64,000 nt of DNA from contig NZ_CP011883.2 of the NCBI RefSeq assembly GCF_000340435.2, forward strand, positions 2,216,687 to 2,280,686. The letters run 5' to 3'. Shown piece by piece: positions 1 through 8,778 of this stretch. Origin of the DNA: Mycobacterium haemophilum DSM 44634. Its GTDB lineage: Bacteria; Actinomycetota; Actinomycetes; Mycobacteriales; Mycobacteriaceae. The translations under genes and the position numbers were made by a program. The stretch's first letter is position 1; each line of letters begins with the position of its first letter. The notes beneath the pieces were generated by a model. It saw nothing but the letters and a program-made list of their open reading frames with translations, had not been told where the DNA came from and did not search any database.

Positions 1-1
1 T

Positions 2-478
2 ACGACATTCGGCGCTTTATTGAATTCGACTCTCGGCAACACCATATTTTCGTCCGGCTTCTTCATGCCAAGCAATACGGTGGCGCCATTTTTGAGTTTG
101 CTGGGTGCTGGAACAGCCGGGAATGCGGCCGGCGAAGCATTAGGAGATGTCGCGGCCAGTGGGATTGGTAATGCGATGGCTGGCCCGCTGGGCGGCGTGA
201 GCGGGTTGGGCGGGTTTGGGGGCGCACTTTCCGCTGGGTTGGGTCACGCGCCCGTCATCGGCGCATTGTCCGTACCGCCGAGCTGGACCACGGCAGCACC
301 AGCCACCAGCCCGCTGGCCTCGACGTTGGGTGCCACGCCATTGAACGCGCCCTCGACGGTCGCTACTGGGTTGCCCGGGATGCCGCTGGGCAGTATGGGG
401 GGCCAGTCATTCGGTCGCGCCGTCCCCCAATACGGCTTTCGTCCCACTTTTGTAGCACGCCCACCCGCCGCCGGATAG
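2..478 (+). CDS. PPE family protein, C-terminal part (5' end outside window)
   Basis: Open reading frame entering from the left edge in the frame of base 2 and ending with TAG at 476-478. It encodes the Gly/Ala-rich C-terminal part of a PPE protein of the PPE-SVP subfamily. The SVP signature (GALSVPPSW) is visible, and the protein ends in the motif GRAVPQYGFRPTFVARPPAAG-like tail that is typical of this subfamily. PPE proteins are exported by ESX type VII secretion and act at the cell surface or beyond. The N-terminal PPE domain lies upstream of the window, so length and true start cannot be given. The two following genes are also PPE genes, as in the Rv1807-Rv1809 cluster of M. tuberculosis. 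Confidence 0.9.
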   Translation, partial: TTFGALLNSTLGNTIFSSGFFMPSNTVAPFLSLLGAGTAGNAAGEALGDVAASGIGNAMAGPLGGVSGLGGFGGALSAGLGHAPVIGALSVPPSWTTAAPATSPLASTLGATPLNAPSTVATGLPGMPLGSMGGQSFGRAVPQYGFRPTFVARPPAAG

Positions 479-1066
479 CCAGGGAGATATCCCCGCGCTT
501 GCGCATGACTTTTGGTGAAACTCCATGAGGTGTGCTGTGCGAATTAAACGATCAATATGGCGACATTGATGCCCACAGCCTCGCCAGTCCGACTACACCA
601 ACGCCCACCATGGCGACCTGGACGCCTAGAATGGTAACCGCTAATAGTCGTGCAATATCGGGTCGTAGAGTTCACAGCCAGCGGCGGCGATAAATAGCGC
701 TATTCGACATTAATAAAAGTCGCCAATGGCGTCGATCCGCGGAGGACTTTCCGTCGAATTACAGATACCCGGATGGGTTAACTGCGATGCCGTCTCACGC
801 GGGTCGACAGGTCCGTGAGGTTTTTTGTTTACGTTGTCATTACACGGCGGGAACGCAGCTTGAATAAGTTTTAATCATGATCGTCGTTACATTAGCTCGG
901 GCAGCCTCAGCGGGCAGATGGCAGCCTGACAAATTTCTTAGGTAGCGAGCAGGGGGATCTGTTGCCATCGGATTTGACGGATTTTATTAGCGGTATTACA
1001 GACTGACGTGCCGGGCTAGGTGGCCGCGCTTAGGATGGCGGCCACTTAGGGGATCGGAGGTGATAG
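479..1066. other. 588-bp intergenic region between PPE genes
   Basis: No convincing gene is present. The stretch is richer in A+T than its flanks, especially at 540-760 and 820-900, and many stop codons fall in all frames. It holds one terminator-like hairpin (listed separately). The last bases carry a strong Shine-Dalgarno sequence, GGAGGTGAT at 1056-1064, for the next PPE gene. A promoter for the downstream PPE pair probably lies here, but I could not assign -35/-10 boxes with confidence. Confidence 0.5.
794..826 (+). terminator. Terminator-like hairpin with T-tract
   Basis: CTCACG at 794-799 pairs with CGTGAG at 814-819, and the stem is followed by a G and a run of six T (821-826), then GTTT. 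The stem is only 6 bp with a 14-base loop, so it is weak. It lies 316 bases after the first PPE stop codon. The arrangement of stem plus T-run on the + strand is the reason for listing it; mycobacteria rarely use canonical intrinsic terminators. Confidence 0.3.
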
Positions 1067-2356
1067 ATGCTTGATTTCGGGGCGCTGCCGCCGGAGATCA
1101 ACTCCGGTCGGATGTATGTGGGTGCGGGCTCGGCGCCGATGTTGACTGCGGCGGCGGCGTGGGATGAGTTGGCTGCCGAGCTACAGTCCACGGCGGCGTC
1201 GTACGGTACCGCGATCGAGAGCCTGACAGTTGGCCCGTGGACGGGGGCATCTTCGATTGCGATGGCAGCTGCGGCCGCGCCTTATGCGGCATGGATGGGT
1301 GCGACTGGCGCGCAGGCCGAACGGGCGGCCACGGCGGCCAAGATGGCAGCGGCTGCCTATGAGGCCGCGTTCGCCGCAATGGTGCCTCCGCCGGTGATTG
1401 CGGCCAACCGAAGCCTGCTGATGGCGCTCGTCGCCACCAACTTGTTTGGTCAAAACACTCCCGCGATCTTTACCGCTGAAGCCCATTACCTGGAGATGTG
1501 GGCTCAGGATGCCGACGCAATGTACACCTATGCGGGCTCGTCGGCGATCGCGTCGCGATTGGCGCCGTTTACCGATCCACCGCAGACTGTCACTACCGCG
1601 GCCAGGACCGCGCAGTCGGCAGCGGTTTCTCAGGCCAGCAGCGTGGCCGCCGCCAACCTCGGCGGGCAGCTGTCCCAACTGATTAATTCGGTGCCGACCG
1701 CGTTGCAAAGTCTGGCAACGACGGTGTTGTCGTCGCCGTCGACCGGGTCGCAAAACGCTTTCGCTGGGCTTGTGTTGCCGCAGTTGATCTCAGCGACGTT
1801 GCCGGGACTTTCGACGGATCTAGCCAACTGGGACACCATCTGGTCGGCTTTGACCGGGCCGTATTCCCTGCAGGGGTGGACTTCCATACCTGGTGGCCCG
1901 TTTTTGTCGTTTGGACAGGCCTACGCGTGGGCTCAAAACGGACAGGGAGCCGCGGCGTATTTCGCGGGCCCGAAAGCGATCAGCGGGGCGTTGGCTCCGA
2001 TAGCTGATTCATTGACCCCCCACGTGGGTCCAGCCGGTGCGGGTCCGGTGTCAGGAGCGTTGGGACGGGCGGCCGCGGTGGGAAGTTTGTCGGTGCCTCA
2101 GAGCTGGACCCACGCCGCCCCGGCGATCAAAACCCTGGCCTCGGTGTTACCGGCCAACCTAGCGGCTGCGCCGGTGGCGTCGTCTGCCGGCACCAACGGC
2201 GTCTTTGGCCAGATGGCCCTGTCGAGCTTGGCTGGACGCGCGATCGCAGCGAGCGCGTTCAGCGCTGCCAGCGGGGGGCCGGCGCAATCCCCAGCTGCCG
2301 TGGTCACCGAGGCCGCCACCGCCACCATCATTGTGATCCCCGTCGTTGAGGCATGA
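1067..2356 (+). CDS. PPE family protein (PPE-SVP)
   Basis: 429-residue PPE protein. The N-terminal PPE domain (about residues 1-170) starts with the family motif ALPPEINSGRM and has the WxG turn (GPWTG, about 56-60), Gly/Ala-rich helices, and the NLFGQNTPAI stretch. The SVP signature GSLSVPQSW is at about 339-347. The C-terminus is Ala-rich and ends in hydrophobic residues rather than in the usual arginine-rich tail. The ATG is chosen because GGAGGTGAT sits 2-10 bases upstream. It is likely exported by an ESX system, normally with a PE partner; no PE gene is seen in this window. It resembles PPE32 (Rv1808) in position. The next PPE gene follows after 60 bases, so the two are probably co-transcribed. 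Confidence 0.92.
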   Translation: MLDFGALPPEINSGRMYVGAGSAPMLTAAAAWDELAAELQSTAASYGTAIESLTVGPWTGASSIAMAAAAAPYAAWMGATGAQAERAATAAKMAAAAYEAAFAAMVPPPVIAANRSLLMALVATNLFGQNTPAIFTAEAHYLEMWAQDADAMYTYAGSSAIASRLAPFTDPPQTVTTAARTAQSAAVSQASSVAAANLGGQLSQLINSVPTALQSLATTVLSSPSTGSQNAFAGLVLPQLISATLPGLSTDLANWDTIWSALTGPYSLQGWTSIPGGPFLSFGQAYAWAQNGQGAAAYFAGPKAISGALAPIADSLTPHVGPAGAGPVSGALGRAAAVGSLSVPQSWTHAAPAIKTLASVLPANLAAAPVASSAGTNGVFGQMALSSLAGRAIAASAFSAASGGPAQSPAAVVTEAATATIIVIPVVEA

Positions 2357-2416
2357 CCATCGTGACCCCAGCGATAGCCCAGCACCACCTACGACCAGCT
2401 AACAAGGGGTATCGAG

Positions 2417-3790
2417 ATGTTTTATGCAGCGTTTCCGCCCGAAATTAACTCCGGCAGGATCTATGCCGGTCCAGGCTCGGGGCCGATGCGTGCCGCCGCG
2501 GCGGCCTGGGACACGCTGGGCAGCGGACTACAGTCCATCCTGGCTTGGTATTCGTCAGTGATCTCGACCCTGACCAGCGGCCCCTGGATAGGTCCGTCGT
2601 CGCTCGCCATGACCAATGCGCTCGCCCCCTTTCTGAGTTGGCTATACGCCACCGCCGCACAAACCACCCAAGCCGCGACCCAAGCCGACGCCGCCGCAAG
2701 CGCCTACGAGACCGCATTGGCCGCCCACGTACCACCGGACGTGATAGCAGCCAACCGCAGTCAACTGGCCTCGCTGATGGCAGCTAACCTGTTCGGGCAG
2801 AACACCGCCGCGATCGCAGCCACCGAAGCCCACTATCTCGACATGTGGGTCCAAGACGCTCTGGCCATGGACACCTACGCCGGCACCTCAGCGGCTGCCA
2901 CCACACTGACCGCGTTCACCGCGCCACCCCACGTCACCGACACCAGCACAACAGCCGGCCAGGCCGGCGCGCTGTTATCGGCACTATCCGCAATGCCCAA
3001 CCCACTGTCCTCGGTGCTAGAAGTAGGCGCAAACCTGTCCACCGGCTACACCGCCACTGTCAACGCGCTACTGAGCGGCCTTTTTGGGCCAACCGGTGCA
3101 TCGACGTTGACCGCCCTGTACTCCGCAGTCAAGGTTCCCCTTGGCTTTACCACGCAATTCAACGACATCGGGCTGCTGACGAACTTTCCCATATCGCAGT
3201 TCCTCAAGTTCGTCCCATCCACGCCCTTGGGCCCCATCCCCAAAGAAGGACTCGGCGGCGGGCTCGTACCCAATGCCCGCCTGGGCTGGCTGACCAGTGC
3301 GATATCGGGCAACAACGTCACGGCGAATTTCGGCCGCGGCACCCTGGTCGGGGCGTTAACCGTGCCGCCTAGCTGGGCCACCGCCACCCCAGCCATCAGA
3401 ACCGTTGCCGCGGCATTGTCGGCCGCCGGGCCACAAGCCGTGCCGGCAGCCGCCCTCAGCGCCGGCAGCTTACTCAGCTCTATGTCGGTGGCTGGCATGC
3501 TCGGCAGCGCGCTGGGCGCCGGGGCTCCCAGCGCTTTGACCTGCACCCGTACCGGCGGCCGACACCGCCTGGCCCCACTCGCAGACCTCAAAGACGCCAC
3601 CTCGCCCGACAATCTGAAACGTCTGGTCGCACAGATCTCCGAAAAACCCGAAACCGTGCAACACCACACCGTCGATCACGACGGCCTCGACGCCTTGCTC
3701 GACCAACTCTCAAAAAAACCGGGTATCCACGCCGTGCACTTATCCAACAGCAAACCCAAAGTCGTTCCATCCGACGCCCAATCGGGCTAA
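2417..3790 (+). CDS. PPE family protein with atypical charged C-terminal tail
   Basis: 457-residue PPE protein, in the position of PPE33 (Rv1809). PPE domain at about 1-170 with AFPPEINSGRI at the start and GPWIG at the WxG turn, then the SVP signature GALTVPPSW near residue 315. From about residue 380 the sequence changes: it loses Gly and becomes charged (TSPDNLKRLVAQISEKPE, then LDALLDQLSKKPGIHAVHLS at 424-443). This tail is not the usual PPE-SVP ending. Its last segment resembles the C-terminal strand-helix motif of the MgtC encoded about 600 bases downstream. The start ATG follows AAGGGGT. A frameshift relative to a normal PPE end is an alternative, but the tail keeps coherent secondary-structure-like periodicity. 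Confidence 0.9.
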   Translation: MFYAAFPPEINSGRIYAGPGSGPMRAAAAAWDTLGSGLQSILAWYSSVISTLTSGPWIGPSSLAMTNALAPFLSWLYATAAQTTQAATQADAAASAYETALAAHVPPDVIAANRSQLASLMAANLFGQNTAAIAATEAHYLDMWVQDALAMDTYAGTSAAATTLTAFTAPPHVTDTSTTAGQAGALLSALSAMPNPLSSVLEVGANLSTGYTATVNALLSGLFGPTGASTLTALYSAVKVPLGFTTQFNDIGLLTNFPISQFLKFVPSTPLGPIPKEGLGGGLVPNARLGWLTSAISGNNVTANFGRGTLVGALTVPPSWATATPAIRTVAAALSAAGPQAVPAAALSAGSLLSSMSVAGMLGSALGAGAPSALTCTRTGGRHRLAPLADLKDATSPDNLKRLVAQISEKPETVQHHTVDHDGLDALLDQLSKKPGIHAVHLSNSKPKVVPSDAQSG

Positions 3791-3913
3791 TGGGCAACCC
3801 AATTCAGTGTTTGAGCTGCTCACTTTATGCGCCCTACAGTTTCGATTAGCAGACCGAAGAAGATGGTGTCATTGCGAATTCAGATCTGCCCAGGCCCGGG
3901 AGAAAGACGAGTC

Positions 3914-4225
3914 ATGAGACTGCTACTTGTACTGCTCGGCGCTACTGCCATGATCGGCCTCGCCGTTCCCGCGTACGCCGACCCAGACGGTGACGACGCG
4001 GGTTTCATCGCGGCTCTGCAGCAGACCGACATCGGCTTCAGTAACCCAGGTCAAGCTGTCGCGTCCGCCAAAGCGGTATGCACGTGCTTGAACAACGGCG
4101 AATCGGGCCTGGAACTCATCCAGGACCTCAAGACCCACAACCCCCAAATCACCATGGATCACGCAGCCAAGTTTGCCGTGCTTGCGGCGAAATACTACTG
4201 CCCTCAACAACTTTCCAAGGCATAG
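3914..4225 (+). CDS. Small secreted DUF732-type protein
   Basis: 103-residue protein related to Rv1810. A signal peptide is evident: MRLLL, a hydrophobic core and an AYA-DP cleavage site near residue 24. The mature part (about 80 residues) has three Cys (VCTCLNNG and YYCPQ) and the alternating hydrophobic pattern seen in the mycobacterial DUF732 family of small exported proteins of unknown function. The ATG at 3914 is preferred over upstream starts because it puts the signal peptide at the N-terminus and has a purine-rich GGGAGAAAGACGA just upstream. Located between PPE genes and mgtC, as in M. tuberculosis. Molecular role unknown. Confidence 0.85.
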   Translation: MRLLLVLLGATAMIGLAVPAYADPDGDDAGFIAALQQTDIGFSNPGQAVASAKAVCTCLNNGESGLELIQDLKTHNPQITMDHAAKFAVLAAKYYCPQQLSKA

Positions 4226-4399
4226 CGCGACCCAGCGGTTTAGCCGCCAGAAACGGTTCAGCCGCACTTTAGCCGATTCGGCAAGGAGACATCTGCCGTT
4301 CACCTGCGCCTGGTTAGCTGCCGCGGTCTGCCGACGTCAAGATGCTGCGAGGGGTGGTGCTGGGCACTGAGCCTCGTGATCGGGAAAGGGTGCGGCGCC

Positions 4400-5107
4400 A
4401 TGCATACGCTGAGCATCGCCGATTTCGCGCTCCGACTGGCCGTCGGGGTGGGTTGCGGCGCACTGATCGGCCTTGAGCGGCAATGGCGGGCGCGCATGGC
4501 CGGACTGCGCACCAACGCCTTGGTGGCCGCCGGAGCCACCTTGTTTGTCCTCTACGCGGCCGCCACGCAGGACAGTAGTGCCACCAGAGTCGCGTCCTAT
4601 GTGGTGTCGGGGATCGGGTTTCTCGGCGGCGGGGTAATCCTGCGCGAGGGGTTTAACGTCCGGGGCCTCAACACCGCAGCCACCCTGTGGTGTTCGGCGG
4701 CAGTCGGTGTGCTGGCTGCCTCTGGGCACCTGCTATTCACCGTGATCGCCACCGGCACCATCGTCGCTATCCATTTGCTGGGTCGCCCACTTGGCCGGCT
4801 GATCGACCGCGATAACGTCGTCGAAGAGGACGAAAGCCTGCGGCCATATCAAGTACAGGTGATCTGTCGTCCCAAATCGGAAAAGTACGCGCGCGCTCAC
4901 ATCGTGCAACACACCAGCAGCAACGACATCACCCTGCGGGGTATCCACACTGGGCAGGCCGACAGCGACAACATCAGTTTGACGGCACACTTGCTCATGG
5001 ACGGCGATACGCCGGCCAAGTTGGAGCGACTGGTGGCTGAACTTTCGCTGCAACCCGGCGTATACGCCGTCCACTGGTACGCCGGCGATCAAGCGCAGGC
5101 AGACTGA
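4400..5107 (+). CDS. mgtC: MgtC-family membrane virulence factor
   Basis: 235-residue MgtC, nearly the same length as Rv1811. N-terminal half is a multi-helix membrane domain with the family motifs GVGCGALIGLERQWRARMAGLRTN and GIGFLGGGVILREG, including the conserved acidic residues of the family. The C-terminal soluble domain (about 150-235) is ACT-like. In intracellular bacteria MgtC supports growth at low Mg2+ and in macrophages, acting through the F-type ATPase in Salmonella; this is family knowledge. Start ATG 4400 follows GGGAAAGGG and matches the known N-terminus. In M. tuberculosis, genes of this cluster are upregulated by low Mg2+; the upstream control region is outside this window. 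Confidence 0.93.
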   Translation: MHTLSIADFALRLAVGVGCGALIGLERQWRARMAGLRTNALVAAGATLFVLYAAATQDSSATRVASYVVSGIGFLGGGVILREGFNVRGLNTAATLWCSAAVGVLAASGHLLFTVIATGTIVAIHLLGRPLGRLIDRDNVVEEDESLRPYQVQVICRPKSEKYARAHIVQHTSSNDITLRGIHTGQADSDNISLTAHLLMDGDTPAKLERLVAELSLQPGVYAVHWYAGDQAQAD

Positions 5108-5130
5108 GACCCGACTTATCAGGGCCCCAG

Positions 5131-6339
5131 CTAGGGGCGGGCCTGCAGGTCGGGTGCGGCCGCGGCTAGCAAGTCGGCGCGGTTGCCGGTCAGTGGCGGA
5201 TAGATCCTGCGGGTATTGATGGTGCGCTTGGTGGCCTTGGCCTGCGCGCCATCGGCGACTACCACCCGATCCCACCCCTCGGTGTACACCGCGCCAGCCG
5301 GTCCCAGATCGAGAACCGTTACGTACCAAGGGATACGAAGAGTCAACATCGGCTCACCGAACAAGTCGCTGATGACGTTGTAGCCGGCATAGCGTCCCAT
5401 TGGGCGCCCGTGTTGACACGACATCACCGACAGGTGCTCGCTATCCATCCGGGCCGCAGCCACGTCACCGGCAGCGAACACCGAGGGCACGCCGGTCACC
5501 CGTAGATAGTCGTCGACCGGTACCCGGCCCAGCCGGTCGCGTGCAACCGGTATGTGCTCGGTCAGTGAGCTGGCTCGCATGCCCGCACACCACACCACGG
5601 TGGCCGCGTTCAGCTGCTCACCCGTTGACAGCGACACACCGCCCGCGCTGACGGCGACAACACCGGCTCCCGCCCTGATCTCAACGCCGTTATCCGTCAA
5701 GGCCTGCTCGATCACCGGTCGCGCCGCCGCGCCCATATCGGAGCCAACCAAGGGATTGTGGTCGACCAGCACCACCCGCGGTGCGATGCCGTCCAGGGCA
5801 AACAACGTCCGAAGCCTGCTCGGCAGCTCGCAGGCCGCCTCGATCCCGGTGAGCCCAGCACCGATCACGACGACTGTGGCCGCGGCTGGCTGCAGCAGCC
5901 CGGCCGCACTGTGCGCTAAGGCGCGCAAGTGGTGCTCCAACGTGAGGGCGCCGTCGTAGGTGTCGACGTCAAAACCGAACTCGCGCAGACCCGGAATGGC
6001 GGGTTTGACCACGTGACTGCCCGCTGCCAGCACCAGTCGGTCGTAGCTGTATGTCGCACCGCTTGACGTGGTGACTGTGTTGGCGTCGGCGTCGATCGCG
6101 GTGACCTCTGCGGTGAGATGCGCAACTCCGGCCGGGTCGAGCACATCAGCGAGCGGAATGCGGCAGCCGCTCAAATCGGCCTCGTAGTTGCGAACCCGGA
6201 TGTCATGAAAAGGCTTGGCACTCAACACGGTGATATTGACGGTGCCTGCGGAGACCCCGAGCTCGTCAAGCCGTCGAGCGGCACCGAGCGCCGCCCACAG
6301 CCCCGCGAACCCGGAGCCGATTACAACCACATCGGTCAT
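5131..6339 (-). CDS. NAD(P)H dehydrogenase-like FAD flavoprotein (Rv1812c type)
   Basis: 402-residue pyridine-nucleotide-disulphide-oxidoreductase-like protein. The N-terminal FAD-binding Rossmann motif VVVIGSGFAG (4-13) and a second dinucleotide motif VVVIGAGLTGIEAACE (about 155-170) are clear, as is the C-terminal FAD motif VPSVFAAGDVA. It belongs to the NDH-2-like group with Rv1812c. There is no obvious C-terminal amphipathic membrane anchor of the kind in Ndh, so the electron acceptor is uncertain. It converges on mgtC with 23 bases between stop codons and diverges from the erg3-like gene. Rv1813c, which in M. tuberculosis lies next to it, is absent here. Confidence 0.88.
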   Translation of the reverse strand: MTDVVVIGSGFAGLWAALGAARRLDELGVSAGTVNITVLSAKPFHDIRVRNYEADLSGCRIPLADVLDPAGVAHLTAEVTAIDADANTVTTSSGATYSYDRLVLAAGSHVVKPAIPGLREFGFDVDTYDGALTLEHHLRALAHSAAGLLQPAAATVVVIGAGLTGIEAACELPSRLRTLFALDGIAPRVVLVDHNPLVGSDMGAAARPVIEQALTDNGVEIRAGAGVVAVSAGGVSLSTGEQLNAATVVWCAGMRASSLTEHIPVARDRLGRVPVDDYLRVTGVPSVFAAGDVAAARMDSEHLSVMSCQHGRPMGRYAGYNVISDLFGEPMLTLRIPWYVTVLDLGPAGAVYTEGWDRVVVADGAQAKATKRTINTRRIYPPLTGNRADLLAAAAPDLQARP

Positions 6340-6465
6340 CGGCTCAGCACCTCACTTGTCGCCGCCATCAATCAGATGTACCGCCCACCCGACCAAGGTG
6401 CATGTACCGGCCCAGCTCTACCATTTGGCGCTCACCCAGTGCACGCGGGGTCGTAGTCTATTTAC

Positions 6466-7419
6466 GTGGGTGCGTTGGCTGGTTTCTGGTCTGAGTTACC
6501 CCCGCAACTGCGGGATCCGGTGCTGTTCGCCATTCCGTTCTTTCTACTGCTGTTAACTCTGGAGTGGACGGCGGCCCGCAAGCTGGAACGGATCGACGCT
6601 GCCGTCCCCAAAAAGTCCCACCCGCCGCGACCACCCTCCGGCGCGTATCGCACCCCCGATTCGGCGGCAAGCATCTCGATGGGGTTGGTCTCGATCGCCA
6701 CCACCGCCGGCTGGAAAGCCTTGGCCCTGCTCGGTTATGCCGCGATCTATGGCTATCTGGCGCCGTGGCATCTGCCGGTATCCCAGTGGTACACCTGGGT
6801 TATCGCGATCCTCGGTGTCGACCTGCTGTACTACGCCTACCACCGCATCGCTCACCGGGTCCGGCTGATCTGGGCGACGCACCAGGCCCACCACTCGAGC
6901 GAATACTTCAACTTCGCCACCGCATTACGCCAGAAGTGGAACAACAGCGGCGAGATCTTGATGTGGATTCCGTTGCCGCTGTTGGGGCTTCCCCCTTGGA
7001 TGGTGTTCTTCAGCTGGTCGCTGAACTTGATCTACCAGTTCTGGGTACATACCGAGCGGATCGACAGACTACCGCGGCTCTTTGAATTCATCTTCAACAC
7101 ACCGTCACACCATCGGGTGCATCATGGGATGGACAAGATCTACCTCGACAAGAACTACGGTGGCATCTTCATCCTCTGGGACCGGCTGTTCGGTAGTTTT
7201 CAGCCGGAGCTGTTCCGCCCGCATTACGGTCTAACCAAACAAGTCGACACATTCAACGTGTGGACCTTGCAGACCCGCGAATACGTGGCGATCGGCCGCG
7301 ACTGGCGATCGGCGACGCGCCTGCGTGATCGGCTGGGCTACGTCTTCGGACCGCCAGGCTGGGCGCCGCGCAGTGCTGCGCAGGCCGACGGCTGTGTCCC
7401 GCTCACCACGTCCCGGTAG
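6466..7419 (+). CDS. erg3: Fatty acid hydroxylase/sterol desaturase family membrane di-iron protein
   Basis: 317-residue integral membrane protein equivalent to Rv1814 (Erg3). The eight-histidine di-iron signature is complete: HRIAH at 126-130, HQAHH at 139-143 and HHRVHH at 215-220. Hydrophobic segments occur at about 17-34, 70-98 and 108-122. Family members hydroxylate or desaturate sterols or lipids using O2; the mycobacterial substrate is not established. The reading frame opens with GTG at 6466; the M. tuberculosis protein is about 300 residues and starts a little further in (at MRDPVL in my memory), so the first 15-17 residues are uncertain. Confidence 0.88.
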   Translation: MGALAGFWSELPPQLRDPVLFAIPFFLLLLTLEWTAARKLERIDAAVPKKSHPPRPPSGAYRTPDSAASISMGLVSIATTAGWKALALLGYAAIYGYLAPWHLPVSQWYTWVIAILGVDLLYYAYHRIAHRVRLIWATHQAHHSSEYFNFATALRQKWNNSGEILMWIPLPLLGLPPWMVFFSWSLNLIYQFWVHTERIDRLPRLFEFIFNTPSHHRVHHGMDKIYLDKNYGGIFILWDRLFGSFQPELFRPHYGLTKQVDTFNVWTLQTREYVAIGRDWRSATRLRDRLGYVFGPPGWAPRSAAQADGCVPLTTSR

Positions 7420-7546
7420 CGTTACCTCCTGCCAGAAGTGGCGACTGAACAGGGTGGACGATGTGAAACGCGCTCCTTAGGGGAGGATTACACCGTAACC
7501 TCAACCTGCGGTCGGCGGTCGCGCCGGCCCCGACGGATCGGAGTCC

Positions 7547-8224
7547 ATGGTGCGCCGCCTGGCTATGTGCGCATTCGCCGCGTCGGTTGCCGTCATGGCA
7601 TTCGTGCCCAACCTGTCGCCGGCAGTGGCCAGCGCGGACTCCACATTGGTTTTCCCGGGCATGGAAATCCATCAGGACAACCGCATTTGCACCTTGGGTT
7701 ATGTCGATCCGGGTCTAAAAATCGCGTTCACTGCCGGGCACTGCCGCGGCGGGGGAGCGGTCACCGACCGGGACCACAATGTCATCGGCCATCTCGCGAC
7801 ATTCCGGGATAGCACGCCCAGCGGCACGACAGTGGCCACTGATCAGTTAATCGCCGACTATGAGGCGATTGTGCTCGACGATCACGTCACAGCGAGCGAT
7901 ATTTTGCCCGGTGGGCGTCGACTGGAATCAAACCCAACCGTGGTAGTTCAGCCTGGACAAGCGATCTGCCATTTCGGTGTTATCACCGGTGAGACCTGCG
8001 GAACCGTGGTAAGCGTCAACAACGGGTGGTTCACCATGTCCCACAGCGTCCAGAGTCAGAAAGGCGATTCGGGCGGGCCGGTATACCTGGCCCCCACAGG
8101 GGGCCAGGGGCAAATCGTCGGGATTTTCAACAGTGTCTGGGGGGATTTGCCCGCGGCGGTGTCTTGGCGGTCCACCTCCGAACAGGTCCGTCAGGATCTC
8201 GGAGTGATGACCAATCCTCGTTAG
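7547..8224 (+). CDS. Secreted trypsin-like serine protease (Rv1815 type)
   Basis: 225-residue exported protein. A signal peptide covers about residues 1-30 with ASA-DS cleavage. The chymotrypsin-fold catalytic residues can be placed: His65 in TAGHC, Asp104 in IADYEAIV and Ser175 in GDSGGP, so the triad is intact. Two Cys pairs (48/66 and 141/151) could form disulphides outside the cytoplasm. The ATG follows GGATCGGAG. Its stop codon overlaps the stop codon of the convergent gene (8221-8224). Substrate unknown. Confidence 0.87.
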   Translation: MVRRLAMCAFAASVAVMAFVPNLSPAVASADSTLVFPGMEIHQDNRICTLGYVDPGLKIAFTAGHCRGGGAVTDRDHNVIGHLATFRDSTPSGTTVATDQLIADYEAIVLDDHVTASDILPGGRRLESNPTVVVQPGQAICHFGVITGETCGTVVSVNNGWFTMSHSVQSQKGDSGGPVYLAPTGGQGQIVGIFNSVWGDLPAAVSWRSTSEQVRQDLGVMTNPR

Positions 8225-8676
8225 CGCTTATCAGCGGGAAGGGCGAGCGCGAACACCGGAATCAAGGGCGCGGCAGCACGCAGTTGCTCGTCGGTTGATT
8301 CCGGTGTCAATCCTGCGGCGTACCCCTTGACCTGCCAGTACCACCTGGTCAGGTAACGCTTCAACAGTTCAGGTTTAACGGCATCGGGCACCTCGCTGAT
8401 CCCGGCGCGTTCCCGGCGCCAGCACGGTCCGATCTCGACGACGCCCGCTGCTCTGACATTGCGCGCCCACTGGGTGTTACCGCGTGGCGAGACGACATAG
8501 TCGACGCCATCAACGGTCAGCAGGTTGATCACCACGGCACGCTGTTTACCCGTCTTGCGGCCGTGCACCCGCAGCGCCTGAGTCCCGGCGATGCTGATCC
8601 CCAATTCGGCCAGCCAACGAATTACCGCGTTGGCGGCCCGCGCAGCGCGGTTCGGCTCTACATATTGCGTGGACAT
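8221..8676 (-). CDS. Nitroreductase/deazaflavin-dependent (DUF385) family protein
   Basis: 151-residue protein of the DUF385/deazaflavin-dependent nitroreductase group (split beta-barrel fold, as in Ddn). Supporting motifs are the VHGRKTGKQRAVVINLLTVDG region, followed by YVVSPRGNTQWARNVRAAG, which is the usual F420 or lipid-quinone-binding part of the family. It is transcribed away from the TetR gene with 102 bases between them. From memory M. tuberculosis does not have a gene between Rv1815 and Rv1816, so this looks like an extra gene in this species. It may be regulated by the divergent TetR through the operator-like sites listed below. Cofactor use (F420 versus FMN/none) is inferred from family only. 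Confidence 0.8.
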   Translation of the reverse strand: MSTQYVEPNRAARAANAVIRWLAELGISIAGTQALRVHGRKTGKQRAVVINLLTVDGVDYVVSPRGNTQWARNVRAAGVVEIGPCWRRERAGISEVPDAVKPELLKRYLTRWYWQVKGYAAGLTPESTDEQLRAAAPLIPVFALALPADKR

Positions 8677-8709
8677 CGTGCATCCCTCTCGATCGGATCA
8701 ACCGCCCTT

Positions 8710-8724
8710 GAGAGCGGTGCTCTC
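8710..8724. promoter_or_regulatory. Perfect 6-3-6 inverted repeat, candidate TetR operator 1
   Basis: GAGAGC-GGT-GCTCTC is a perfect dyad in the divergent intergenic region, 34 bases upstream of the DUF385 gene start. A near-identical site occurs 52 bases away, just before the TetR start. Two copies of the same palindrome between a TetR gene and a divergent gene is the classic layout of an autoregulated TetR system. Confidence 0.6.
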
Positions 8725-8762
8725 GATTCTGATTACGCTGCCACAGCGCTGACTAGAACGCA

Positions 8763-8776
8763 AGAGCGGTGATCTC
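8763..8776. promoter_or_regulatory. Second copy of the same site, candidate TetR operator 2
   Basis: AGAGCGGTGATCTC matches 13 of 14 bases of AGAGCGGTGCTCTC at 8711-8724. It ends two bases before the TTG proposed as the TetR start, or 20 bases before the alternative GTG at 8797, so binding here would block initiation at the TetR gene. Confidence 0.55.
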
Positions 8777-8778
8777 GG

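Noticed and set aside
900..1000. Possible M-box (Mg2+) riboswitch before the PPE pair
   Set aside because: TTAGGT and a GC-rich run occur, but the ordered conserved core of the M-box could not be found; if present it should lie upstream of the window.
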